A stretch of DNA of 64,000 nucleotides from an uncultured Ruminococcus sp. (lineage in GTDB: Bacteria; Bacillota; Clostridia; Oscillospirales; Ruminococcaceae), in assembly GCA_947624255.1 (NCBI GenBank), contig CANQJO010000007.1, forward strand, positions 1-64,000, written 5' to 3'. This document shows, in pieces, positions 36,368-45,625 of the stretch (positions are counted from its first letter, which is position 1; each line of letters starts with the position of its first letter). The notes beneath the pieces were generated by a model that worked only from the letters and a program-made list of their open reading frames with translations, searched no databases and was not told the origin of the DNA. A program made the translations under genes and the position numbers.

Positions 36368-37809
36368 AACTCTGGCAGAATATTTTCCTCAGTTCACTTT
36401 GTCTCATAATACTTGCTGTGAACGTCATCTCGGTGGTGCTGCTGAACAACAGTCACCGGCTTCTCATTGAGCGAGAGCAGTCCCACGCTGTCAACGAGTT
36501 TGAATACTTTGCCGCATCGTTCTCAAACTCTGCAATATATGAGCGTCTTAAAGTCGGAAAAATAGCTCTCAGTCAGGAGGAGGTGACGAAAATTGCCTCC
36601 GATATGATCGAAAACCGCCGTCAGAAAGGCTCATCTGCCGCCATATATACCGAGGATAAACAGCTTCTTCGGGGCGATCTCTTTCCGGAGCTTGACTCGT
36701 ACAACGAGTTTTCCTCATATGTCTCGGACGTGAAAATCAGCACCGACAGCTACAGCATACACATCTTTGACTGCGGCACTGCACAGTATCTGACGATATG
36801 CTCGGCTCTGAAAATCGAAAGGAGCGTATACCTTATACTCACAGCAACGGATATCTCGGAGATATATGCACTGCGTGAACAGCAGACGGAATTCATTCGG
36901 CGTGTGGGAATTATTTCTGCGGCAGTGATCTCGATGATACTGCTTATTATCGTCATACTGCTCCTCAGACCGCTCAGCAGGCTCAACACCTACACCAAAG
37001 CCATCGCCGGAGGAAATTACAAGATCCGCATACGAAAAAAGGGCAGCCGGGAGTTCCGTGAGCTGGCAGGAAATATGAATATCATGGCGGACTCTATCCA
37101 AAAGAATGCGACACGGCTTGAAAAAATCGCTGAGGACAGACAGACATTTATTGCCAATCTTGCCCATGAGATGAAAACTCCCCTCACATCTATACTGGGA
37201 TTTGCCGATTTGCTCCGCATAAAGAAAAACGTCAGCGACAAGGAGCGTGCCGAATATGCGAGCGTGATCGTGGAGGAGACAAAGCGTCTGCGCTCCCTCT
37301 CCGGAAAGCTCATGGAGCTTATCGCCCTCGGAAGTACAGAGACAGAGAAAAAGCCGGTCAGCCTGCCGGGAATGATAAAGGATACCGAAACTGCTCTTGC
37401 GCCGCTGCTTGCAAAAAACTCCATATCCCTGACCTGCAGCTCGGAGGATATCGTCATATCGGCTGATGAGGAGCTTTTCAAGTCACTGCTTTATAACATC
37501 ATTGAGAATGCGGTCAAGGCATCGACTATAGATCAGGAGATAACGCTCAATGCCGGAATGTCGGACGGAAACGCTGTTATCGCCATTACCGATCACGGCA
37601 TCGGTATGAGCGATGAGGACGCTGAAAAGGTCTTTGAGCCTTTCTACATGGTCGATAAATCACGAAGCCGAAAAGCGGGCGGAGCAGGTCTGGGACTTGC
37701 CCTCTGCGTGAAGATCGCAAAGCTGCACAATGCCGTCCTTACCCTGAAAAGCCGTCCGGGAGAGGGCACGACCGTATATATTATCGTATCGGGAGATGAA
37801 TGTCTTTGA
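36364..37809 (+). CDS. Sensor histidine kinase
   Basis: This 481-residue membrane kinase has one transmembrane helix near 8-28, an external sensor region of about 150 residues, a second helix near 180-202 (RVGIISAAVISMILLIIVILLL), HAMP, and a HisKA domain with phospho-acceptor His268 (NLAHEMKTPLTSILGFADLL). The HATPase_c domain has N box NIIENAVKAS, DHGIGM and GGAGLGLAL. It is co-transcribed with the response regulator (ATGA overlap) and overlaps the next gene by 10 bases, so all three are one unit. Confidence 0.94.
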   Translation: MKLWQNIFLSSLCLIILAVNVISVVLLNNSHRLLIEREQSHAVNEFEYFAASFSNSAIYERLKVGKIALSQEEVTKIASDMIENRRQKGSSAAIYTEDKQLLRGDLFPELDSYNEFSSYVSDVKISTDSYSIHIFDCGTAQYLTICSALKIERSVYLILTATDISEIYALREQQTEFIRRVGIISAAVISMILLIIVILLLRPLSRLNTYTKAIAGGNYKIRIRKKGSREFRELAGNMNIMADSIQKNATRLEKIAEDRQTFIANLAHEMKTPLTSILGFADLLRIKKNVSDKERAEYASVIVEETKRLRSLSGKLMELIALGSTETEKKPVSLPGMIKDTETALAPLLAKNSISLTCSSEDIVISADEELFKSLLYNIIENAVKASTIDQEITLNAGMSDGNAVIAITDHGIGMSDEDAEKVFEPFYMVDKSRSRKAGGAGLGLALCVKIAKLHNAVLTLKSRPGEGTTVYIIVSGDECL

Positions 37810-38834
37810 AACACACCGCTTTGTTTTTCCTCCTTTTAGCAGTCATACTCTCACTGGGGTATTACAGTGTTGACATCGCAGAATTATTCTCAAAACCCGA
37901 AATGCCAAAGGTTGTCGGGCGTGACAGTGAAAATTCCGGAGCGATATATCTATCCGAGGAAAATATCAACTTTTCTCCGATGGATATGATCGACATCTCC
38001 TCGTCAGATCGGAACCTCATCGAAATAAACAAGGAAGCAGCAGCGATATGCTCCTTTCAGCTCCGTGAAATGAGCAGATACAGACCTGAAACAAGCTATG
38101 ATTTCTCTGATTTGAGCGTTGATGAAAGCCTTAAATGCAATGATGACGAATATGTCTATATCGAGAAATTCCCCTATGTGAACGTCAACGGTCAGAGTAT
38201 GTTTATGGACGCTGTTTTCGACAGTAATTGCAGCGTTGTATATCTCAGATACTATAACGGCAGTACAGCAAATATCTCGCAGGTGAACATTGAAGATGTG
38301 CTTACCGAGTTAAGTACAATGTTCAGTTCTCTCAGGTATGATCTGTCAAAGAGAGATGACTTTTACGCAATAGCATACAATACTGCAATGAGTTACCTCA
38401 TTGACGGATTTTATTTCGATCCGGACACTGTTTGCCGCCTGACACTGGAGCTGATGAGGCAGGATATTCACTCTTACGGATACAACTCCGAGCTTACATC
38501 ATTCTGGCTGATGACTTCATCGGTCCTTACTATATTGGCTGCCGAAAAAGAATATATCGAAACATTTGATGATGCTGAAGAAGACTTATCCGAATATTAC
38601 GAAAGTGACATCGGACAGATACTCTTATACCCGTTGGAGGACGATGCTGTGGGAACGTCACGCATTGTGAGCGACATACTCGATGCGAGCGATTACAGGC
38701 AAATGACGGCATATACGGTACATGAAGACAGATTGTATGTCTCAATGTCCATAAATGCAATGCGGCTTGTAATGATCTACAACATCAGCGGAGAATACTT
38801 TGAAGGCTTTTACTTTACCTCAGCTTTAGCGTAA
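37800..38834 (+). CDS. Exported or membrane-anchored protein of unknown function, third gene of a two-component operon
   Basis: I do not recognise this 344-residue protein. It has one N-terminal hydrophobic helix (HTALFFLLLAVILSLGYYSVDIAEL), serving as an anchor or uncleaved signal, then a long acidic, Tyr/Ser-rich external region with no catalytic motif that I can see. Its start lies inside the kinase gene (10-base overlap), so translation is coupled. This placement suggests a partner of the kinase, such as an accessory sensor or modulator. No terminator stands out after it before the SAM riboswitch promoter. Confidence 0.75.
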   Translation: MSLKHTALFFLLLAVILSLGYYSVDIAELFSKPEMPKVVGRDSENSGAIYLSEENINFSPMDMIDISSSDRNLIEINKEAAAICSFQLREMSRYRPETSYDFSDLSVDESLKCNDDEYVYIEKFPYVNVNGQSMFMDAVFDSNCSVVYLRYYNGSTANISQVNIEDVLTELSTMFSSLRYDLSKRDDFYAIAYNTAMSYLIDGFYFDPDTVCRLTLELMRQDIHSYGYNSELTSFWLMTSSVLTILAAEKEYIETFDDAEEDLSEYYESDIGQILLYPLEDDAVGTSRIVSDILDASDYRQMTAYTVHEDRLYVSMSINAMRLVMIYNISGEYFEGFYFTSALA

Positions 38835-38925
38835 TGCAGTCTCCCGCCTTGCAAAGCCGGATCTATAGCAACTTCGATGTTTTATGCTGCAATTTTCTCT
38901 CTTCAAAAAAACTTGCAGTTTTCTA

Positions 38926-38954
38926 TTGACATTTCCGGAAATATGTATTATAAT
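38926..38954 (+). promoter_or_regulatory. Consensus promoter of metK
   Basis: TTGACA (38926-38931), 17 bases and TATAAT (38949-38954) are a perfect match, just upstream of the SAM riboswitch. Confidence 0.9.
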
Positions 38955-38965
38955 ACAAATATAAC

Positions 38966-39142
38966 CTTATCAAGAGCGGCGGAGGAAACAGGTCCTGTGA
39001 AGCCCGGCAACCTGACTTTATGATGACTTTCCCACAAATGTGGACGGATATCATACAGAAAAGGTGCTAATTCCTGCGGTATTTCCGGAAGATGAGGATT
39101 TTCAAAAAAAATCAGAGCGTCCCGGTCGGGGCGCTTTTTTGC
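38966..39142 (+). ncRNA. SAM-I (S-box) riboswitch with terminator, upstream of metK
   Basis: The leader shows the S-box landmarks in order: CTTATCAAGAGCGGCGGAGG, GAAGCCCGGCAACCTGAC (kink-turn), GGTGCTAATTCCTGCGG and GGAAGATGAGGA. A terminator stem GAGCGTCCC/GGGGCGC with TTTTTT follows (about 39115-39141). When S-adenosylmethionine binds, the terminator should form and metK transcription stop. Identification is by well-known consensus sequence. Confidence 0.96.
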
Positions 39143-39176
39143 GGCATATGCCGTTATCACCAAAGGAGGTTTTTCC

Positions 39177-40367
39177 ATGAGCAAAAAATTTTTCACATCA
39201 GAGTCTGTCACTGAGGGACATCCCGATAAGATCTGTGACCAGATCTCTGATGCTATACTTGATTCTATCCTTGAACAGGACAAGCTGGGCAGGGTTGCCT
39301 GCGAGACTATTGTCACCACCGGAATGATCCTGTGTATGGGAGAGATATCCACCACGGCTGATATAGACATTCCGAAGATCGCTCGTCAGGTAGTTATCGA
39401 CATCGGCTACGACAGAGCAAAGTACGGCTTTGACGGTCATACCTGCTCAGTGCTAACAACTATGGACGGTCAGTCACCCGATATCGCAATGGGAGTGAAC
39501 GAGGCTTTTGAATACAGAGAGAACAACGCAGAATCTGACGGACTCTCCAACGGCGCAGGAGATCAGGGCATTATGTTCGGATTTGCCTGCAATGAAACTC
39601 CGGAGCTTATGCCTCTGCCTATATCTCTTGCTCACAAGCTTGCAATGAAACTCACTGAGGTGAGAAAAAACGGTACGCTGAGATACCTCCGCCCCGACGG
39701 AAAATCACAGGTTACTGTTGAGTACGATGACGGAAAGCCCGTAAGAGTCGATGCTGTCGTTATCTCCTCACAGCACTCGGCAGATATCACTCTCAGTCAG
39801 CTCAGGAGCGATATCGAGGAATTTGTCATCAGGGAGGTCATACCTGCCGAACTTATGGACGAGAACACCAGATTCTACATAAATCCCACCGGACGTTTCG
39901 TTGTGGGCGGACCGCAGGGCGACAGCGGACTTACCGGACGGAAGATAATCGTTGACACCTACGGCGGATACTCACGTCACGGCGGCGGAGCGTTCAGCGG
40001 AAAAGATCCCACCAAGGTAGACCGTTCGGCAGCGTATGCTGCACGGTATATCGCCAAAAATATTGTTGCAGCCGGACTTGCCGAAAAGTGCGAAGTCCAG
40101 TTGTCATATGCTATCGGAGTGGCTAAGCCTGTTTCAGTGCTTGTTGATACCTTCGGCACGGGAAGCGTTGACGAGGACAAGCTCTCGGAGGCAATTCAGC
40201 GTGTGTTTGATCTCCGTCCGACAGCGATAATAGAGATGCTCGACCTAAGAAAGCCCCAATACCGTCAGCTTGCCGCATACGGTCATATGGGACGGGAGGA
40301 TCTCGGCACCGCATGGGAGAAGACAGACAAAACCGATGCTATAATTGCCGCATTGCAGGAACTCTGA
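39177..40367 (+). CDS. metK: S-adenosylmethionine synthetase
   Basis: This 396-residue enzyme makes S-adenosylmethionine from methionine and ATP. It starts [21 protein letters not shown], the ATP-binding N-terminal signature. [12 protein letters not shown] and the phosphate loop [16 protein letters not shown] are both present. The start follows AAAGGAGG at ideal distance. It is controlled by the SAM-I riboswitch and ends in a terminator at 40381. Length and motifs are normal. Confidence 0.99.
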   Translation: MSKKFFTSESVTEGHPDKICDQISDAILDSILEQDKLGRVACETIVTTGMILCMGEISTTADIDIPKIARQVVIDIGYDRAKYGFDGHTCSVLTTMDGQSPDIAMGVNEAFEYRENNAESDGLSNGAGDQGIMFGFACNETPELMPLPISLAHKLAMKLTEVRKNGTLRYLRPDGKSQVTVEYDDGKPVRVDAVVISSQHSADITLSQLRSDIEEFVIREVIPAELMDENTRFYINPTGRFVVGGPQGDSGLTGRKIIVDTYGGYSRHGGGAFSGKDPTKVDRSAAYAARYIAKNIVAAGLAEKCEVQLSYAIGVAKPVSVLVDTFGTGSVDEDKLSEAIQRVFDLRPTAIIEMLDLRKPQYRQLAAYGHMGREDLGTAWEKTDKTDAIIAALQEL

Positions 40368-40380
40368 AAATACGGATAAA

Positions 40381-40416
40381 GGCAGCACCGCATTTGCGCA
40401 GTGCTGCCTTTTCTTA
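40381..40416 (+). terminator. metK terminator
   Basis: The stem GGCAGCAC/GTGCTGCC (40381-40388 with 40401-40408), with an inner CGC/GCG pair, is followed by TTTTCTT. Confidence 0.85.
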
Positions 40417-40419
40417 AAA

Positions 40420-40753
40420 GTCGTACAAGGATCCTCATTATCCCGGATTTTAGAGTGAAATCAGTATTCAGAAGCTAAAGTACATCATATGGCAAAAAAA
40501 GCTGAGGTACGCCGGCTTCCGAGGAAATTTTGTGAACATAACAGAAGAGCCTCCGTTTAAGGAAGCTCATCTGCCATGATATAGGGATTATTGGGGATTT
40601 AATAATAAGTGGGTGGGGTATCCCACTTACTACCATAAAATCAGGCTTTAGGAGATCGCTCCAAGACCACTCCGGGACTCCGGAACCGCTCCCCTTCAGC
40701 AATTAAATTATAAAGCACAAATGTGATAGCTTTGTGAAATTTATTGTAATTTC
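40420..40753. other. Intergenic region of about 330 bp without a supported gene
   Basis: No gene with a ribosome site is convincing here; the 75-residue minus-strand ORF uses a TTG and looks spurious. The region holds a perfect hairpin AAGTGGG/CCCACTT (40607-40613 with 40622-40628). It also has a GC-rich block around 40650-40690 with repeated CCGGGACTCCGG-like and CGCTCC motifs that could fold on the minus strand downstream of the kinase stop codon. I recognise no RNA family or mobile element. Confidence 0.5.
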
Positions 40754-42232
40754 TCACTTCCGTTTTGTAAATTTTTCGTAAACATCTTTTGAACGTTTAA
40801 CATAGCCGTCGATCCTGAACCAGAAAACCGATCCCTTGCCCGGAGTGCTCCTTACACCGTAATCGTAATTATGCAGCTTCAGTACCGCCTTGACGATAGA
40901 GAGCCCCAATCCTGTGCCGACGACCTCACGTTTATGATTTTCCGAACGATAATATTTGTCAAAGATCAGCTTGATCTTTTCCTCCTCGATGCCGTCGCCG
41001 GTGTCCTCCACCTCGATCAGAACGCCGTCGGGAGTGTTTATCTGCCGGACGAACACCTGCTTATCCTCACCGGTATAATTTATCGCATTATTGATGAGAT
41101 TATATATTACCTGTTCGATCTTTAGTACATCGCACCGGACGATGCGCTCCTCATCGGGAGTGAATTTTATGCTATAGCCCATTTTTTCGGATATACCGTG
41201 AAAACGTTCGATTATTTCATTGAGCTTTCCTCTGATCTCGAACTCCGACAGATTGAGCTTTTGCTTGCCGCTTTCCAGTTTTGAAAGGTCAAGTATGTCG
41301 TTTACCAGCAGAGCAAGTCTGTCTGTCTCACTTATGATTATCTCCAGATGCTCGTTCCGCTTCACGGGATTATCACCGGAGAGATCACGTATCATTTCGG
41401 CATATGCTTTCAGCATAGTCAGAGGCGTTCTCAAATCGTGGGAGACATTGGCAATAAGATCACGCTGCATGGTATCCACTCGTGACAGCTCATTCTCAGC
41501 ATACGTAAGTGTGTCAGCAAGTTTTTTTGCCTCAAGATATCCATATCCATCGAATCTTGCGGTAAAATCGCCCTTGGCAAGACGCTCTGCCGATCCGGTT
41601 ATCTGTGTTATGGGACGTGCGATCCTTCGTGACAAGTACAATGATATTATGAACGCCATTACCATCAGCAGAATAGTTATCTCCATAAGCTGCCGCTTTA
41701 TGATAGATACCGTTGATCCCACCGGCACAAGTGCGGAATTTATCAGCAGATATCCTGACGGATCATCGGGATCTCCCAGAGTTCTGCCGTAGACAAGCAT
41801 ATCGTAGCCGCTCCTCGGATTCTTTATCTTATACCGAACGGTCTTGTCGGGACTCGCCGTGATATTTACAACATATATGTGCGTACCGTTGCTTCTGCCG
41901 TGGATCAGGCAGTCTCCGAGGACCTCTCTCGAGCTGACGGATCTGCCGTATCTGTCAAGTATCTCAATGCAGAAATCATTATCGACTGCCACATCGGTAA
42001 GCAGATCTGAAAAGCTGTCCTGTTCCATTGTCTCATATGCATTGGCGATCTTATCGGCACACCTTGCAGCAGAGCTCGTTTTCATTCTCTCATAGAATTT
42101 TTCAAGAAAGAGTATCTGAAAAACCCACAGCAGCACGAATACTGCCACTGTGAATACTATGAAATACGTCCAGATCTTGAATTTCAGAGGCATACGGCTA
42201 TTAAGGCTTTTCAGCTTCTCAATCAGCTTCAA
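40754..42232 (-). CDS. Sensor histidine kinase
   Basis: This 492-residue membrane kinase has transmembrane helices near 20-42 and 185-205 flanking an external sensor of about 140 residues, followed by a HAMP domain. The phospho-acceptor His (IANVSHDLRTPLTMLKAYAEM) is near residue 262. The HATPase_c domain has LINNAINYTGEDK, DTGDGI and GTGLGLSIVKAVL. It resembles PhoR/VanS-type kinases. The start overlaps the end of the response-regulator gene by 14 bases, so they are one operon. The signal is unknown. Confidence 0.94.
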   Translation of the reverse strand: MKLIEKLKSLNSRMPLKFKIWTYFIVFTVAVFVLLWVFQILFLEKFYERMKTSSAARCADKIANAYETMEQDSFSDLLTDVAVDNDFCIEILDRYGRSVSSREVLGDCLIHGRSNGTHIYVVNITASPDKTVRYKIKNPRSGYDMLVYGRTLGDPDDPSGYLLINSALVPVGSTVSIIKRQLMEITILLMVMAFIISLYLSRRIARPITQITGSAERLAKGDFTARFDGYGYLEAKKLADTLTYAENELSRVDTMQRDLIANVSHDLRTPLTMLKAYAEMIRDLSGDNPVKRNEHLEIIISETDRLALLVNDILDLSKLESGKQKLNLSEFEIRGKLNEIIERFHGISEKMGYSIKFTPDEERIVRCDVLKIEQVIYNLINNAINYTGEDKQVFVRQINTPDGVLIEVEDTGDGIEEEKIKLIFDKYYRSENHKREVVGTGLGLSIVKAVLKLHNYDYGVRSTPGKGSVFWFRIDGYVKRSKDVYEKFTKRK

Positions 42233-42890
42233 ATTTATACCCCATTCCCCTGAGTGTTACTATGAATTTTCTGTATTCTCCCAGACTGTTGCGCAGCATT
42301 TTTATATGAGTATCGACCGTTCTGTCATCGCCGAAGAAGTCATAGCCCCACACCTCCTCCAGCAGCTTGTCCCTTGACAGTGCTATATTCTTGTTTTTCA
42401 CAAGGAAAAAGAGCAGATCGTACTCCTTTGGCGTCATAGAAGCTCTTTCGCCGTTTACATAGACCTCTCTTCCCGAGATATCCACATCAAGCCCTTCAAA
42501 TTTGTACCGGTCGCTGATCTCCTTAGCTCCGGAGTCACGCTTCAGGACAGCTTTGACTCTTGCCATCAGCTCTTTGGGTGAAAACGGCTTGACAACGTAA
42601 TCGTCCACACCTATCTCAAATCCGAAGAGCTTATCGTACTCCTCACCTCTTGCCGAGAGCATGATGACAGGGATATTCTTTGACTTACGTATCTCCTTGC
42701 AGGCAGAGTAGCCGTCAAGTCTCGGCATCATAACGTCCATTATGATGAGGTCAAAGTCATTGTCAGTGCATAGCTTGACAGCCTCCATGCCGTTTGAAGC
42801 CTCTGACACCTGATGCCCCTCGAACTCGGCGTATTCACGAACCACCTTACGGATATTTGCTTCATCATCAACTATCAAAATATGTGCCAT
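42219..42890 (-). CDS. OmpR-family response regulator
   Basis: This 223-residue regulator has a receiver domain with DDE near residue 9, phospho-acceptor Asp near 51 (DLIIMDVMMPRLDGYSA) and VKPFSPKELMARV. The C-terminal winged helix includes DDRTVDTHIKMLRNSLGEYRKF. I place the start at 42890 (MAHILIVDDEANIRK) because GGAGG lies about 10 bases upstream. The 23 extra codons of the track ORF would enter the promoter zone. Pairs with the kinase that follows. Confidence 0.93.
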   Translation of the reverse strand: MAHILIVDDEANIRKVVREYAEFEGHQVSEASNGMEAVKLCTDNDFDLIIMDVMMPRLDGYSACKEIRKSKNIPVIMLSARGEEYDKLFGFEIGVDDYVVKPFSPKELMARVKAVLKRDSGAKEISDRYKFEGLDVDISGREVYVNGERASMTPKEYDLLFFLVKNKNIALSRDKLLEEVWGYDFFGDDRTVDTHIKMLRNSLGEYRKFIVTLRGMGYKFEAD

Positions 42891-43024
42891 GCGTAAATTA
42901 CCTCCTATATCTCTTAATAACTCTATTATAACATTATAGTGGGGAAAAGTGTATATCACGTGAAAAATTTCTGTGACTTTTAAGATAATTTTATAAAATC
43001 TGTCACGGAAATCAAAAAAAGTGA

Positions 43025-43053
43025 TTGACTTTTTCGGTAATATTTGCTATAAT
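43025..43053 (+). promoter_or_regulatory. Promoter of the PAS/GGDEF/EAL gene
   Basis: TTGACT (43025-43030), 17 bases and TATAAT (43048-43053). The leader of about 85 nt does not match the c-di-GMP riboswitch consensus sequences I know. Confidence 0.8.
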
Positions 43054-43143
43054 AAACTTGTGTGGATCTTTGCGCTGCCGCTTTGCCGCTTAAAACCTGC
43101 CGGAAAGTGCGGACAAAAACAAGACTGAAAGGAGACGGTATCG

Positions 43144-45591
43144 GTGAAAAACAATAATTCTCTGGCTTCATCACTTGTTATAACCGTCGCTACAGGAATT
43201 GTCATAGCCTATTGCTACTTTTATCCCGACTACGCAACGGCAGCAATACTGATATATCTTTCAACGCTCATCTTCATGACACTGAGCCTTTCCCTGATAG
43301 GCTGGCTCTACAAGAAGAACCGCTCCTCCGTGGACGATACCGATATTGCTGATATAGCCGAAAATCTGAACACTGAAATGATCCTCTGGACTGATGATCT
43401 CTCCTATATCCATATAAATAAGAAGCTGCGCAGTCACCTCGGATACGATGAAACTATCCCCGATCCCAAGGCTGCCCTTATGACGGTATTCGGAGCAGGC
43501 TGCAAAAAATCCAAGAAAACGGAAGAGGATCGGCAGTCCGCCTCATCCGATGATACTAAACCTGCGGACATTGCCGAGGAGTCTCCCGCAGAAAAGCAGC
43601 CGGGAGATACCGCTGATAAGGCTGATAGATCCGGTAAATCAGATAAAAAGGCTCGCAGGAAAAACAAAAAGCTCGCTAAAGCCGAAAAGAAAAAGGCTAA
43701 AAAATCAAGAAAGATCATCACCCGTGAAGAACAAAAGCTCATTGACGAGGTCATCAGCAAGGCGGCTTCGGGAGCGTCGTTCGAGGCAAGATTCAGGAAT
43801 AAAAGGAATTCAACGGTAACTATAGCATGGAGCACCTCCCTTGTAAAAAGACGCCGGAAAAATACGCTCTACCTCAGTACCGGCTTCAATATGACCGAGA
43901 TCCGGAAAATGCGGCTTAACCTCAACAATGCAAGCGACCTCTTCAACTCCTCCATGGAGCTGGCAGAGATCGGCGTTATCATGAGCACCGATAAAAAGAA
44001 ATTCCGTGTTTCGCCCGAAATGGTGCGTATGCTCGGGCTTCGCAGCAGCAGTCTCTCGCTGAACGAAATACGATCCATCATTCACCCTAACGATCGTATA
44101 CAGTTCGACAGCGCTATGAGCTCTAAGGACACAAAGGACGTAAAGAGCATTGATATGCGTATCAAATCGGCAAACAGCATATACCGCTGGTACTCATTCA
44201 GATATAAATTCATTGAGGGTACAAAGGGAAATCTGCCCCTGTTCGGCGGAACGATCATTGATGTCACTCAGGAGCACGAAAAGGATATGCTCATTGAGCG
44301 ACTCGCCTACATTGACGAGGTGACAGAGATCGCCAACCGCAATAAGCTCATGGATGCAGGACAGAAACTCTACGAATGCTGCGGTTTGCTGGATTACTCC
44401 TATTATATAATAGTTTTCGATATTGACCGCTTTCACATCATCAACGATACGTGCGGCTACAGCAACGGAAACTATATCCTTAAAAATTTTGCCCATACGC
44501 TCTATAAATGCGTGACACCCGGCGGTCTTGCTGCACGTATCAGCGGCGATAACTTTGCCTTGGTGCTCCGTGATTACGGCGATGATGAGCTTCCGCTCAG
44601 GACTGCTCACACCATTCAGGACGAGTTTGCCAAGCTCGCTGTAGATGAGTTCTCCTCAATAAGCCTGAGCTGCTCTGCCGGATACTCACGTATGCCTGCC
44701 GACGGCGAATCATTCCTTGATGTTTTGGAACACGCAGAATTTGCGCTGAAATCCGGCAGCGGCAACCGCAGCATATTCGGCTATTCGCCAAGTATGCATG
44801 ACTCCATTATCGGCAATACCGAAATGGAGAAATCCCTTGCTGTGGCTATCGACAGGAACGAGCTGAAGCTGTTCTATCAGCCGAAGATAGATCTTGAAAC
44901 AGGCAAGATCATGGGCGTTGAGGCTCTTATACGCTGGATAAAGCCCGATGGCACGATCATCAATCCCGATCAGTTCGTACCGATAGCTGAAAGCTCCCAC
45001 CTCATCGGCAAAATAAGCGAATTCGTCCTTAACGAGGGCTGCCGTCAGAACAAGCTGTGGCAGAAAATGGGCTTTCCGGAGATCGTTATGTCCATAAATT
45101 TCACCTCTACGGACTTCTATCAGGCCGATCTCAAGGAAAAAGTCTTTGAAGCTCTTGCAAAATCAGGTCTTGAGCCGAAATGGCTGGAGGTGGAGCTGAC
45201 AGAGACTCTTGCTCTCCACGATATTGATTTTGCCGTTTCACAGATGAACAAACTTCGTGAATTAGGCGTAAAGCTGGCTATGGACGACTTCGGCACGGGA
45301 TATTCCTCTCTGAGCTACCTTCAGATCCTTCCGATAACTCTGCTGAAGCTCGACCGCTCGTTCATCACCGACATTGAGCATGACAACATAGCATATGAGA
45401 TAGTTTCGGCTGTCATCAGGATCGCAAAATCCAAGAAAATAGAGACTATTGCCGAGGGCATAGAAAATCCGACACAGGAGGAGATACTCCGCATGGCAGG
45501 CTGCGATTACGCACAGGGTTTCTTATATGGAAAGCCCATGCCGCCGGAGAAATTGGAAAAGCTCTTTGACAGCTATATGAAACAAAACTAA
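43144..45591 (+). CDS. Membrane PAS-GGDEF-EAL c-di-GMP signalling protein with degenerate GGDEF
   Basis: This 815-residue protein starts at GTG after AAAGGAGA. Two transmembrane helices (about 8-26 and 34-56) precede a PAS-like domain interrupted by a Lys/Asp-rich insert (around 120-195, KKARRKNKKLAKAEKKKAKK). A second PAS-like region (about 270-370), a GGDEF domain and an EAL domain follow. The GGDEF active-site loop reads RISGDNFALVL, not GG(D/E)EF, so cyclase activity is unlikely. The EAL side is intact (VEALIRW, DDFGTGYSSLSYL, AEGIE), so a c-di-GMP phosphodiesterase is predicted, perhaps tuned by GTP binding. It ends 35 bases before the phosphofructokinase gene with only a weak hairpin between them. 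Confidence 0.9.
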   Translation: MKNNNSLASSLVITVATGIVIAYCYFYPDYATAAILIYLSTLIFMTLSLSLIGWLYKKNRSSVDDTDIADIAENLNTEMILWTDDLSYIHINKKLRSHLGYDETIPDPKAALMTVFGAGCKKSKKTEEDRQSASSDDTKPADIAEESPAEKQPGDTADKADRSGKSDKKARRKNKKLAKAEKKKAKKSRKIITREEQKLIDEVISKAASGASFEARFRNKRNSTVTIAWSTSLVKRRRKNTLYLSTGFNMTEIRKMRLNLNNASDLFNSSMELAEIGVIMSTDKKKFRVSPEMVRMLGLRSSSLSLNEIRSIIHPNDRIQFDSAMSSKDTKDVKSIDMRIKSANSIYRWYSFRYKFIEGTKGNLPLFGGTIIDVTQEHEKDMLIERLAYIDEVTEIANRNKLMDAGQKLYECCGLLDYSYYIIVFDIDRFHIINDTCGYSNGNYILKNFAHTLYKCVTPGGLAARISGDNFALVLRDYGDDELPLRTAHTIQDEFAKLAVDEFSSISLSCSAGYSRMPADGESFLDVLEHAEFALKSGSGNRSIFGYSPSMHDSIIGNTEMEKSLAVAIDRNELKLFYQPKIDLETGKIMGVEALIRWIKPDGTIINPDQFVPIAESSHLIGKISEFVLNEGCRQNKLWQKMGFPEIVMSINFTSTDFYQADLKEKVFEALAKSGLEPKWLEVELTETLALHDIDFAVSQMNKLRELGVKLAMDDFGTGYSSLSYLQILPITLLKLDRSFITDIEHDNIAYEIVSAVIRIAKSKKIETIAEGIENPTQEEILRMAGCDYAQGFLYGKPMPPEKLEKLFDSYMKQN

Positions 45592-45625
45592 TTCGGCTGT
45601 GCCGATATAACAGGAGGTATAAATC

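Noticed and set aside
40475-40702. 75-residue minus-strand ORF after the histidine kinase
   Set aside because: It has a TTG start with no ribosome site, no recognisable sequence, and overlaps hairpins.
43054-43143. Possible c-di-GMP riboswitch before the GGDEF/EAL gene
   Set aside because: The leader lacks the conserved GEMM motifs and is too short.
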